From Cristatella mucedo (taxonomy: Eukaryota; Bryozoa; Phylactolaemata; Cristatellidae), in NCBI GenBank assembly GCA_009760855.2, contig WPIO01000024.1, positions 662,501-726,500 of the forward strand: DNA of 64,000 nucleotides. The letters run 5' to 3'. The notes under the pieces were generated by a model. It did no database searches. It saw nothing but the letters and a program-made list of their open reading frames with translations, and was not told where the DNA came from. Position 1 is the stretch's first letter; every line of letters starts with the position of its first letter. The position numbers were made by a program, and so were the translations under genes. Of this stretch, positions 54,755-64,000 are shown one piece after another.

Positions 54755-54835
54755 TAGCTTCTGAGTGCTCTACGAAAAACTCCCATAGTAGCACTCACTC
54801 AGTCTTTGTGGAGTTGCAGATGGAGATATATGCGC
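54755..54835 (+). mobile_element. LINE family C tail
   Basis: Carries the CTTTGTGGAGTTGCAGATGG terminal phrase of family C with a few mismatches. Confidence 0.6.
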
Positions 54836-55499
54836 ACATGCCTTTCAAAAACTTCTCTGGCATGATAACCGCGACAGTTTCGTAGTCAATTGTATGGGGG
54901 GAGCCCAGATGCTCTTGCCAGTACTATGCCAGACCCATGCTGCTACTAGCTTCCTCTCAATGCCAAGACACAGGTGCCGGCTGCCTTGCCAGGCACCCCA
55001 GGGCTGTTGCTGTAGCAACCTGTCGGTACCCAACTAAATCGCCCATCTTCGATGTCTGCCAGCACAAGTCTGCCGTGCCTCACTCCTCGCCCGTCGTCTC
55101 GTTCCTATGAAGCAAACTGGCTCTCCCTCCCAGAAGCTGCAGCAAAGTGGAGTGAGTCTCTCTCTTCTCTGCCGTGCATCGTCCGACGGGACATCGCCTT
55201 CTGCCTTCTCCTACGGCTGACATTAACTGTAAGGAACCTTGTCATGTTTTTTCTGTTTAAAAAGACAATCCACCGCATACCATACCGGCACGCTGGCACT
55301 TCTTCCAGCATAGGCAGCCCATTTTAGCTACGGTCACGTGACCATCGACATTGCTTTATACCACACCACATTTTCGGCCTGGCATCAACATCTGCCGTCG
55401 TCATTCTCTCTTCTGCCACACCGGAGCTGCCGATTCGAATAACAGCGATCGTATCTATCGTGTGCTAATGAGCTGTGTGACTTGATTCCACAGGTCACG
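54836..55499. other. Gene-free, nothing recognised
   Basis: One 91-codon frame (55052-55327) shows no recognisable domain. Confidence 0.35.
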
Positions 55500-55680
55500 G
55501 CCACTAACCACATTTGCTTGCTGACCCTGTGCATGTCACCCCTAACCATGTTATTCATGTCTATCAAGCCTTATATTACTCACCATTCAATCGCTCTTCC
55601 CTTTGCAGCAAATGTAAAGCACCTAGAAAGAGATTGAGTTCTCTGAGGACGCTTTATCAAGTGCATTATTTTTATTATTA
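55500..55680 (+). mobile_element. L2-type LINE 3' UTR and tail
   Basis: Begins inside the UTR (CCACTAACCACATTTGC) and ends with the terminal segment and a (TTA)-like tail. Confidence 0.85.
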
Positions 55681-55864
55681 ATATAACCTCCTGCTTGTAC
55701 GGCCGGTGAAGTACGAATCTGTGTAACCTGTTACTCCAATCTCATTTTGATATCTTTTTTCCTTAATTGTCTTTTTTTTCTCACTGAACGGTTTTAGCAT
55801 TCATTTTGATAGACCCAACTGACCCCTTTACGTGTCGAATTTTTCGAAATGGCTAACTCTCGCC

Positions 55865-55994
55865 GAGCTGGTTTGGTCCAGTGGTTAAGGTACTCACCCG
55901 ACCAAGGTCTGGCTGAGGCCGTGGGCTCGAGCCTGGAGGCATATGTGAAGCACCTGAATAGAGACTAAGTTCTCCCAGGGTGCTATACAAATGA
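55865..55994 (+). mobile_element. SINE family B
   Basis: TGGTCCAGTGGTTAAGG (A box), GTGGGCTCGAGCC (B box), tail CACCTGAATAGAGACTAAG. Followed directly by a compound AT/TG microsatellite. Confidence 0.85.
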
Positions 55995-56469
<475 letters not shown>

Positions 56470-56640
56470 GTCTTTTCGATTCGTCCTTAATATGTATAGG
56501 CATGCATAAGCTATGCCAGCTGCTTGTGGATGTTTCTATAAATCATTTGGTAATTAGTGATTTATACACAGCCTCTGTAAAGTGCCTAGAAAGAGATTTT
56601 GTTATCTGAGGGCTCCATACAAATGTATATTTATTATTAC
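56470..56640 (+). mobile_element. L2-type LINE tail, divergent
   Basis: AAAGTGCCTAGAAAGAGATT then GAGGGCTCCATACAAATG, a form between L2 and SINE B tails, ending in TTATTATTA. Confidence 0.65.
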
Positions 56641-56811
56641 TACTAATACTAGCTAGGACAAACTAGTACTCTCTAGCAATTAATATGTAAGTATTGCTAA
56701 GTAAGACTAGTTACTGCTAGGCAGGACTAGCTACTGCTAAGATGAGTTGCTTCGGGCTAGCTGAGTACTAGCCAGAACGACGTGCTAGAAACAGCGCATT
56801 ATCGACCAGGA

Positions 56812-57160
56812 ATGACAATCTAACGTCGTACGAGGTCTATCGTAGGGTCTACGACTAATCAATCCTTGCTAAGGCCAAATCTAGCTTCAATAAGAACATA
56901 ATTGAATCACGGGTGTATAATCCTAAAATATTGATGTCAACTATACTGCTTCCAGCTAACTTCAAGAAGTCAGGACTCTTACAAGGTGCAAATTGCAATG
57001 GTCACCAGGGGAGCCTTTAAAGTATGGTGCACTCCATGGGATCGGCTCTTGACCAGCTCCTTCCTAAAGTTTATTCTCTCTCACATGCCAACCTAATCGC
57101 CGAGCATGATGTATGCTATTTCATTTTAATGCAAATTACATGCAGCTGTGTCCGTGGTTG
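56812..57160 (+). mobile_element. L2-type LINE ORF2 fragments with deletion
   Basis: First part reads YEVYRRVYD, AKAKSSFNKNIIESRVYN and PKILMSTI, the linker just upstream of the RT. It then jumps to a decayed EPLKYG...GFHFYA-like stretch, so the RT core is deleted. Confidence 0.65.
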
Positions 57161-57165
57161 TTTTA

Positions 57166-57405
57166 GTAGTATAATGATAATAATGATAATTGGGCGCTTT
57201 GCATTTGCTGCAAAGGGAACCGCGATTGATTGGTGAGTAATGTCATGCTTGATAAACAACGGAAACAACATGGTTAGGGGTGACGTGCACAGGGTCAGCA
57301 TGCAAATGTGGTCAGTGGCAGCATGCACAGTGTCAGCACGCATAAGCACGCGAAGAACAAATCACATGGACCCACTAAATGCTGTCATAAATAGGTGTGC
57401 ATTCA
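57166..57405 (-). mobile_element. L2-type LINE 3' UTR, minus strand
   Basis: AATGATAATAATG then GGCGCTTTGCATTTGCTGC and UTR phrases through ACCCACTAAATGCTGTC. Confidence 0.8.
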
Positions 57406-57704
57406 TTCCGGCCTCTTAAGATCTCAAACTCACTCAACTTCCTTGATGCATTTTTTGTTTACATTCACACTGGAGTGGCGGCGAACCTAAAAGGACAGTG
57501 AGGACAACTAAACAGCGATGCGCACACCGAGTGTCACTCGGAAACTGAGATGCTAATGCATGAGCTAAGGCCTGGCCAGAAAAATACCTGGAACTTACCC
57601 ACATCTGGCCGTCCAAAATGACTCCAAAATGACCGTTTACTGTACGACCATATATGCTCCACAGGCAAGTCCTCGTGTGTTCAGCTATGCAATAGTGCAC
57701 AATT

Positions 57705-57870
57705 CATACTTGCCTAGATGATGATACAATAGCCAAACTAGTCTACGCATTTGCGACATATCTTCTAGACAACGGTGATTCAATACTTACAGGTCTTCAT
57801 GCCATGCAATGAGATGCTTACTATTGGAGCAGAAATCTGCAGTTAGGCTTGTCTTTTAAAAACATCACAA
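57705..57870 (+). mobile_element. L2-type LINE remnant, highly diverged
   Basis: Weakly matches the CLDRDTTSKLVHAFVT segment (reads CLDDDTIAKLVYAFAT) and what follows it. Confidence 0.5.
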
Positions 57871-59944
57871 CTGCCAAATCAAACCGTATGAATAACTACA
57901 TACGGTGTATGTGGTGCCATCGAGCAGCAGGAATAGCAGTAGTCTCCACAAGTTTTAACCTGACCGTGACAGCTACTTGTGGAAGCAGCTGGTGAGGCAT
58001 TTGTATGTTTTAGAGAAAAGAATTGATAGCACTAGGGATTTGCCAAAGGATAATCTAGCGAAAGTGTGGAGCTTCAGTAGTAGTGGAGTCGGCAGGTTGG
58101 TCAATCAGATGCACTCTCAACCAGCTGCCACAGTCGGCCACCCAAAAGCCAGCTTTTATGAATGCCACTCGACCCTTTAAATTGGTAAGCAGCAAGAGGT
58201 ACGTAAGGCAAATTATTCGGAGTAGGCTGGTATGGAAATGGTTCACCCGAAGAAGAGCAATTATACTTCAACCTTGCCACGCTTTCGGGTGAGCAGAGGT
58301 GTGACAGAAGCACTGCTGAGACCGATAGTTCACTTTGCAATTACTGTACCCATCATTTAGATGGCAGCATCTTTTACCACTCTAGAATTAGTTATGGCTA
58401 CTGTCACCACCCTCTATGAATTCTTCTACGAGATGAACCTGCAGATCCGGAACTGGTGCATCTGACAAGCGACTGGTGCACACTAGCATAACAAGATAGA
58501 CCGGCTGTACGAATGTAAATAGTGTAACCTCACTTTTTGTTCAGGCGATCGACTGATAACACGAATCGGCTTCATCTGTTTGTTATGCATTGCTCACTGG
58601 ATCTGCCAAGGGGAATGTTCTGAAACCTGTGGCTCTTATAATCCAGGCTTCATATTGGTCTGCTGTCGCGGCTGCTGCTGGGTTTCTGTTGGCCAGTGTT
58701 GGCCCACAGGAAAGAGTGTTGGGAGAAGCTGGGTGATCACAGCTTGCCCAGCAGTAAACCACCACTTATGTAACTACTTTATCAGCTAAGCTAGTGACGA
58801 AATAATCCTGATTGATGCTGTGTCGTCCTTGACCACTGAATACCTCTCTTATCTGCTCGTGTGGTGTTTTGCATGGTCAGTGGGCGTAAGGTTTACTGAT
58901 TTCGAAAAATCGGATCCTCTCTTAACAGAATGTCACTCCTAACGGTAAGATCAGAATAGGGTGAATGATCGAAGCCCATCAGTTTATAGATTTCAGGCGA
59001 AGCCGGAAGAATTGGATCGTTGAAAGTAGAATTGCTGTTGTGTGCTCGAGGGCCTCTTCGAAACGGCAGTAATATGGTTCTGCCTCCAGATAAGCGACGA
59101 ACGAGGTGCACATGTTACAGGATACTGCCTACAGTGCAATCTAGGCAATCTACGGTAGCCAGCCGACGACACCAATTCGAATAGCCATGGCCTGACATGT
59201 ATGGCAAGAACACGATGCCCGAATGTCAATTGTCAGGACAGGCTCTGAGGCAAATCAGGACTAATTGGGAGAGATATTCATAAAAATCCGGTAAAATCTT
59301 ATGGGCCAATCGGCTTCCCCACTCTATGTTACTTGACTTGAGCAGGAACTGCCGATGCAATCATTGGTTGCAGGCCGGAACTCGGGAGGGCCCTGAAACT
59401 TGGGAGCTCAGCACTCACCTGGCCGGCGCTGGAGACAAATTCTAATGGGACCAGGTAATAGGGGGCTGCTACCCACCAAATCCTTTGCTGGGCATCTGCC
59501 GAGGCTGAGGGACAGCGACAATAGTCAGTATTGGTGCTATTCGGAGCTGTAGCCTTAAAGTGAGCTGTTAGGTTCAAGCTACGCTACTACTACACCGAGG
59601 GCACACATACGTTCGGCTGTCAGGCTCCGAGACAGACACTTTTCGTCTATTTGAAATTTTGAATGTGACAGGCTCAATTCTACATTCCATGAACTTTCCG
59701 AACAACGCCATTTTAGCAATCCTTCTGGAGACGTTCTGCTTGGCAATTGCAAATGCCCTCTATAAAACAACGATCACTACCAACTAGCAGAGATTTGCCA
59801 TACGAAGTTGTGGAGGAAAAGTTGTTCACTATGCATGGCTGCAACATAAATCACTGTACCGTGTCGTTGGCAATTGGTAACATGCCTTATGAAATAAACG
59901 AGGATATATTAGGTGCAGGTCGTCGTTTGGCACAGTGCCAGCTT
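57871..59944. other. Gene-free, unexplained open frames
   Basis: Overlapping minus-strand frames at 59577-58893 (for example YKLMGFDHSPYSDLTVRSD) look less biased than chance ORFs. I recognise no family and cannot place splice sites. Confidence 0.3.
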
Positions 59945-60004
59945 ACTTCCCTCGAACATAGCCGAAAGTGAGCTAGCTTACTTTCGGCTATGTTCAAGGG
60001 AAGT
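59945..60004. repeat. Near-perfect 60-bp palindrome
   Basis: Arms 59945-59969 and 59980-60004 (ACTTCCCTCGAACATAGCC outward) differ at one base. The 10-nt centre contains AGCTAGCT and also pairs partly. A related phrase, GCCGAAAGTGAGCTTA, recurs at about 60310. Confidence 0.85.
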
Positions 60005-60099
60005 ATGAACAAACGATGGCATATTAGCTGCATACAGTTCCACTCGTTCATAGAGCCAGCTCAATTTCGACTATGGGTGCAGTGCTTACAGCATGATGA

Positions 60100-60235
60100 T
60101 CGTGAGATGAAGTCTCTTGGCTACCGAATTCGTACCGAAAGCCGATTAGGCTGTGAGTGCCCTGCAAAAAACTTTCCCTCATAACACCTACATAGTCTTT
60201 GTGGAGTTACAGACGGAGATACAATACATTACATC
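60100..60235 (+). mobile_element. LINE family C tail
   Basis: Encodes MKSLGYRIRTESRLGCEC and ends GAGTTACAGACGGAGATACA. Confidence 0.8.
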
Positions 60236-60839
60236 TGGATGTGAGCTGGCTCTGTGTCAAATGACGAAGCAACCACACTATATTAGCTGCTATGAGCACT
60301 GTGCTCTTGGCCGAAAGTGAGCTTAATCTATAGACGACACCGTATTAGATGGTTCACATACCCTGTGTCACTTATTTCACACTTTGCAATTTAAAATAAG
60401 TTCTTTTTCGGTTCAGATAGGGATACCACAGCCAAGTTAGGTTATGCATTTGTGGCGTCCCATTCAGGCTTTCATAAGTCACACCGTGCAGGCTTTCCCG
60501 GCTATTTAAAACGCAGCCAACAGGGGCATGCAAGCCTATAGGGAGGGGCCCCGGTTAATTAAGCTGATTATGGAGGGAAGGGCTACCCTTGCAAGTGACC
60601 TATCTGGTCATAAGACCTCTTTTCAGCACTCTCTTGTACTTACAGTATAACCACGGATTTCGATTGCTTAGCACCCGACTTTTTAAAATTATACCCGTAT
60701 GTTCTGCAGTCCTCTAGCCCACAGGCTTTTCAGCATCATGCAGTGTCACCAAGCACAAACAATCATTCATCATTGGGCCAACAAAGGTAACAGTCGGCAG
60801 ATTCGAAATCCTCATTCATATGGCCACAGAATAGCCTTT

Positions 60840-60840
<1 letters not shown>
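60236..60840. other. Gene-free; one short L2 scrap
   Basis: A 50-bp L2-like scrap (DRDTTAKLGYAFVASH) lies at about 60413-60465. Nothing else seen. Confidence 0.35.

Positions 60841-60914
<74 letters not shown>
60841..60914 (-). repeat. (TC)n microsatellite
   Basis: Uninterrupted TC run of about 74 bp. Confidence 0.95.
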
Positions 60915-60918
<4 letters not shown>

Positions 60919-61211
60919 CCTCCAGCTCACATGGGGCAATAAATAATTGCTTGCTGCAGGTCTCTGAAAACCACGAGCTGTATTATAAAGTTTGAGCAAC
61001 TTGCCTCTGGGCTATCCCCCAAGGATGTCTGTGCATCCCTATGGCAACATAAGCAATGCTCTGATCTAAACGTTTAAATAACATCAAAATCGAGCTTGCT
61101 ATAGGCGGACCTATAAATTAAGACCCAAACTATTACACAAATACTATGTGAATTATACTTTATGATAGCTATTCAATAACGTTAATCAATTAGAAGTTTG
61201 TTAGAAATAGC

Positions 61212-61690
61212 TATTCTCGTCTTGACTTCTGTAACTCATTGCTTACTGGTCTACCTGACTGTGCAATCAGGCACTTACAGTTGATGCAAAACTTTGCAGC
61301 TAGGCTTGTTTGTCGTGAACATTGCAGTTGCCAAATCACACCAATTCTTGCCGATCTGCTCTGGATCCCAGTTAAGCAGCACATCAACTGCAAGGTTCTG
61401 TCGCTCACTTTTAGGTCCCTCCATTCATTGGCTCCAGCTTACCCACCAGATCTACTCCCCACCAGGCTAGGGGTAGTACTGCTGGCTTTTCTGAATCCAA
61501 TCGTTTTCTATACCTCATGCGAACCTCGAATACTTTGGAGACCGTGCCTTTAATTCGTATGCTCCCAAAGCCTGGAGCCCACTCCCGACTGGTGTCACGA
61601 CATCGCCCGACTTAACAGCACTTAAAAAAAGCTAAACAAGCATCCATTTATCAAAGCATTTAGTGGATCTTTGTGATTTTTTCTTTGTGT
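61212..61690 (+). mobile_element. L2-type LINE C-terminal fragment
   Basis: Encodes LDFCNSLLTGLPDCAIRHLQ and AARLVCREHCSCQITPILAD, then the APKAWSPLPTGVTTSPD region after a frameshift. The tail is missing. Confidence 0.85.
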
Positions 61691-62921
61691 GTCTATGTAT
61701 GCTGAAATCATTATCATTACCCTGCAGTTATTGGTATGCTGCAACTGCAGGAATATGGCTTTAGAATGGAAGAGGTAAGGAAGTCCTAAGAACTAAAGCT
61801 GTTGCATAAATGAAATTTTTTTAAATAATGTCTGATGACAGAAAGTAACAATTTTCCTACTCCGCATGGTAGGTTATCATTGACATTTTCTAAATTATAC
61901 ACGATGTGTAAAAAAGACCACGAAAAGGTGACAGAAGTCGAAGGATTTTTAAAGCATCTACGTATGAGCATTTCTAGAACCGATGCCTTGTTCCAGCTTA
62001 ATCAAAAAGAGCCGAGTCAAGTGCAGAAACGAGTTACACACCTGCCAGAGAACGATGCTTATGCAGCATCTAGAACTGTTGATACCACTTTACAGCACAC
62101 AGCACGACTGTTGATACCACTTTACAATCCAAATATATTTGCATCCGTGAAGTGATTAAATCTTGTCTTAGCCCCCAATATTGATTTCCGGGATTATCAG
62201 GTTGTGCATGCATTTTTGTCCAAGTTATTGTAAATAGATGCACATCTGCATACTTGTGGTCACCTCTACCGTTGCTGTTTTCCCACTGTGTTTCTAACTC
62301 TCTCTATTTAATAATCTTTATTGTTTCTGCCTACGAGCTGTGTCTGTGTCTGAGCCGTTGTCCTTCTTCTGCCTGGCAGTATGCCAGTTTCTGACTGATG
62401 TCTGCTAGTTTACACTGCTCTCCAAACGTTTCTATGCACCTGATACCGGCACCCTGTTTTACTTAAAACACACGATTGAATATATACAATATGTATCACT
62501 CCTTCGCATGCTCTAATGACGGAATAGACCTGGGTCTTTTTTACAAAAAACATATCACACATCTAAGGAAGCTCTCATTGACATGGAGGATCGAGAAGTG
62601 CACGACGGTGGCCAATATTCATGTCTACTGCCAGTGGGTCTTGTAAGCATCCAGAAACTCTGGCAGTTGCATTCAGTGCAGAGGAGCGTATCGCCATGCA
62701 GAGACGTCTCACGGTTACGTTTGTAAGCAGCAATTTCCTGTAATTTGACTAGCCCGCGAGCAAAACAGCCAGCAATATATTAACCCATTCTCGAGTGCAC
62801 CGATAGCATGCGGTTGAAAATAGGCAGCCTGAGGTGTATTTTTGAGTGATACCACTTACTCGGGAATGCATTGGCTGCTGCTATCTTTTCTTGGCTGAGA
62901 TAATAATAATAATAATAACAA
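61691..62921. other. Gene-free; one unassigned 106-codon frame
   Basis: A plus-strand frame at 61835-62155 reads in part LTFSKLYTMCKKDHEKVTEV and is not repeat-like, but I do not recognise it. Part of it is a 22-bp direct repeat (62077 and 62106). No splice or promoter support. Confidence 0.3.
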
Positions 62922-63091
62922 TACTAGCTGATTTAACAGCCTTTTTTGTAGAGCAACAGAAGAGCCTTTAAGGCTATCAACACAGCTTGCAGGGGCGATA
63001 AAGAATCACCCACCGCAGGATTCGAACCACGACCTCGGCCCCGAGGTCGTGAAAAGCCACCACCTTACCTAGAGAGCCATCACGGCTCATC
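62922..63091 (-). mobile_element. SINE family A
   Basis: Minus-strand head GATGGCTCTCTAGGTAAGG (A box) and GTGGTTCGAATCCTG (B box), full body to AAATCAGCTAGTATTG. Preceded by (AAT)n. Confidence 0.85.
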
Positions 63092-63169
63092 ATTATCATG
63101 CCACCGTCAGCAATGAATGACCTTGGAGACGATCGCTTGCCTTGCCAAAGCTTAGAGGTTTTTTGACGA

Positions 63170-63172
<3 letters not shown>

Positions 63173-63238
<66 letters not shown>
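63173..63238 (-). repeat. (TC)n microsatellite
   Basis: Uninterrupted TC run between two SINE copies. Confidence 0.95.
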
Positions 63239-63240
<2 letters not shown>

Positions 63241-63295
63241 CAGCCAATGAAAATAGACATTTCGTGACAGCATGCTAGTGGTAAAATAAAAAAAT

Positions 63296-63425
63296 GTCAG
63301 CTGATGTAACTGCCTCAGTTGTATAGCAGCAGAAGAGCGTTAAAGGCTGTCACCACTGCTTGCATTGGGCAATATAGAATTGCACACTGCAGGACGAACT
63401 CAAACCCACGACCTGGGTGGCGCAG
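63296..63425 (-). mobile_element. SINE family A, degraded
   Basis: Body and B-box region recognisable (TTGTATAGCAGCAGAAGAGC). The head is lost at the junction with a G/C hairpin. Confidence 0.65.
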
Positions 63426-63436
63426 TGGGGATGCTA

Positions 63437-63471
63437 GGCTGTGGGGGGGCATTTGCCCCCCCCCCACAGCC
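63437..63471. repeat. G/C hairpin, 13-bp stem
   Basis: GGCTGTGGGGGGG (63437-63449) pairs with 63459-63471 over a 9-nt loop. Confidence 0.8.
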
Positions 63472-64000
63472 TTTATGGGGGCCAGCAACCTGAGCCTAGT
63501 CCTACCACTCCCCTATTCCTACTCCACCCCCTACAGTCACCAAAAATGAAGCATGATGAACAACCACCGAGTTCGTGTCGAACAAAGACCGTGACTTTTA
63601 GCTAAACGTTTTCATTTTTTATTGATTATTGCAAATGCTACGCCTGTATAAAAAACTTTTGCATCTTGCTCCTACATAGATATTTTGTGGGTCTCACCCC
63701 TACATGAAAATCCTGTTTCCGCCTGTGCAAATGACCGTAATGCGAGTGACCCTATTCCTTAAGAGACTAGCACTCATTCACATGCCTATATATGAAGGCA
63801 AGCGCAAGCATGTCCACTCATGTACACCCACACAGACACACCCACACACACACACACACAGACACACCCACAAATGAGTACACATGCCCTTGCAGGCGCT
63901 CACACACCCACATATACCTGCCAAAACCTTTTATAGCACACTGAAATGACAGATATAAGAAAAAAACTTGAGACTTGCAGCCACAGAAAATCCTCGAAGT
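63472..64000. other. Gene-free end of window
   Basis: An imperfect (CA)n stretch at about 63823-63870 is the only feature. Confidence 0.4.

Noticed and set aside
61835-62155. 106-codon plus-strand frame as a gene
   Set aside because: No family similarity, no splice or promoter evidence, and part of it is a direct repeat; listed only as unassigned sequence.

Overview
This is a window from a metazoan nuclear genome. It holds two spliced genes with conserved exon-intron boundaries, large introns, CpG-dense islands in otherwise ordinary-GC DNA, long (GA/TC)n arrays, and many dead non-LTR retrotransposons and tRNA-derived SINEs. The lineage is not settled by the sequence. The repeat landscape would suit an invertebrate or basal chordate; both proteins are close enough to vertebrate orthologues to name.

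Layout. Bases 1-6.1 kb are a run of CpG-rich blocks split by a (GA)n array. They look like promoter or island DNA, but no gene in them can be supported. Bases 6.1-15.4 kb are repeat-rich and gene-free (SINEs, L2-type LINE fragments, a 16-bp tandem array of E-boxes). Bases 15,394-30,485 on the minus strand carry a complete six-exon CCDC102A-like coiled-coil gene (583 aa by my join); its intron 2 is filled by L2 copies, including the longest reverse-transcriptase ORF in the window. Bases 30.5-35.4 kb are intergenic repeats plus one unexplained open frame. A CpG island at 35.4-36.7 kb heads TMEM41A, a five-exon plus-strand gene (36,576-52,134, 256 aa) encoding a VTT/DedA-family membrane protein. 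Its introns 1 and 3 are also full of LINE/SINE insertions and its intron 4 is largely a TC-rich satellite. Bases 52.1-64 kb hold more LINE/SINE debris, microsatellites and palindromes.

The two genes are divergently arranged. A splice acceptor only 5 nt upstream of the CCDC102A ATG implies an upstream non-coding exon, so the 36-kb island could serve both genes; that is inference. The two proteins have no known joint function.

The mobile fraction has three recurring families: an L2-like LINE with a (TTA)n tail; a related LINE whose tail reads like TTACAGACGGAGATACATTA; and two tRNA-derived SINE families. One SINE family shares its 3' tail with the L2 LINE. I found no clear new biological system. 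The most interesting observations are a frame-preserving GC-AG intron in CCDC102A, the LINE/SINE shared tail, nested LINE insertions, several perfect palindromes (one 58 bp with no loop), the paired hairpins at 705-781, and the inverted repeat upstream of TMEM41A.
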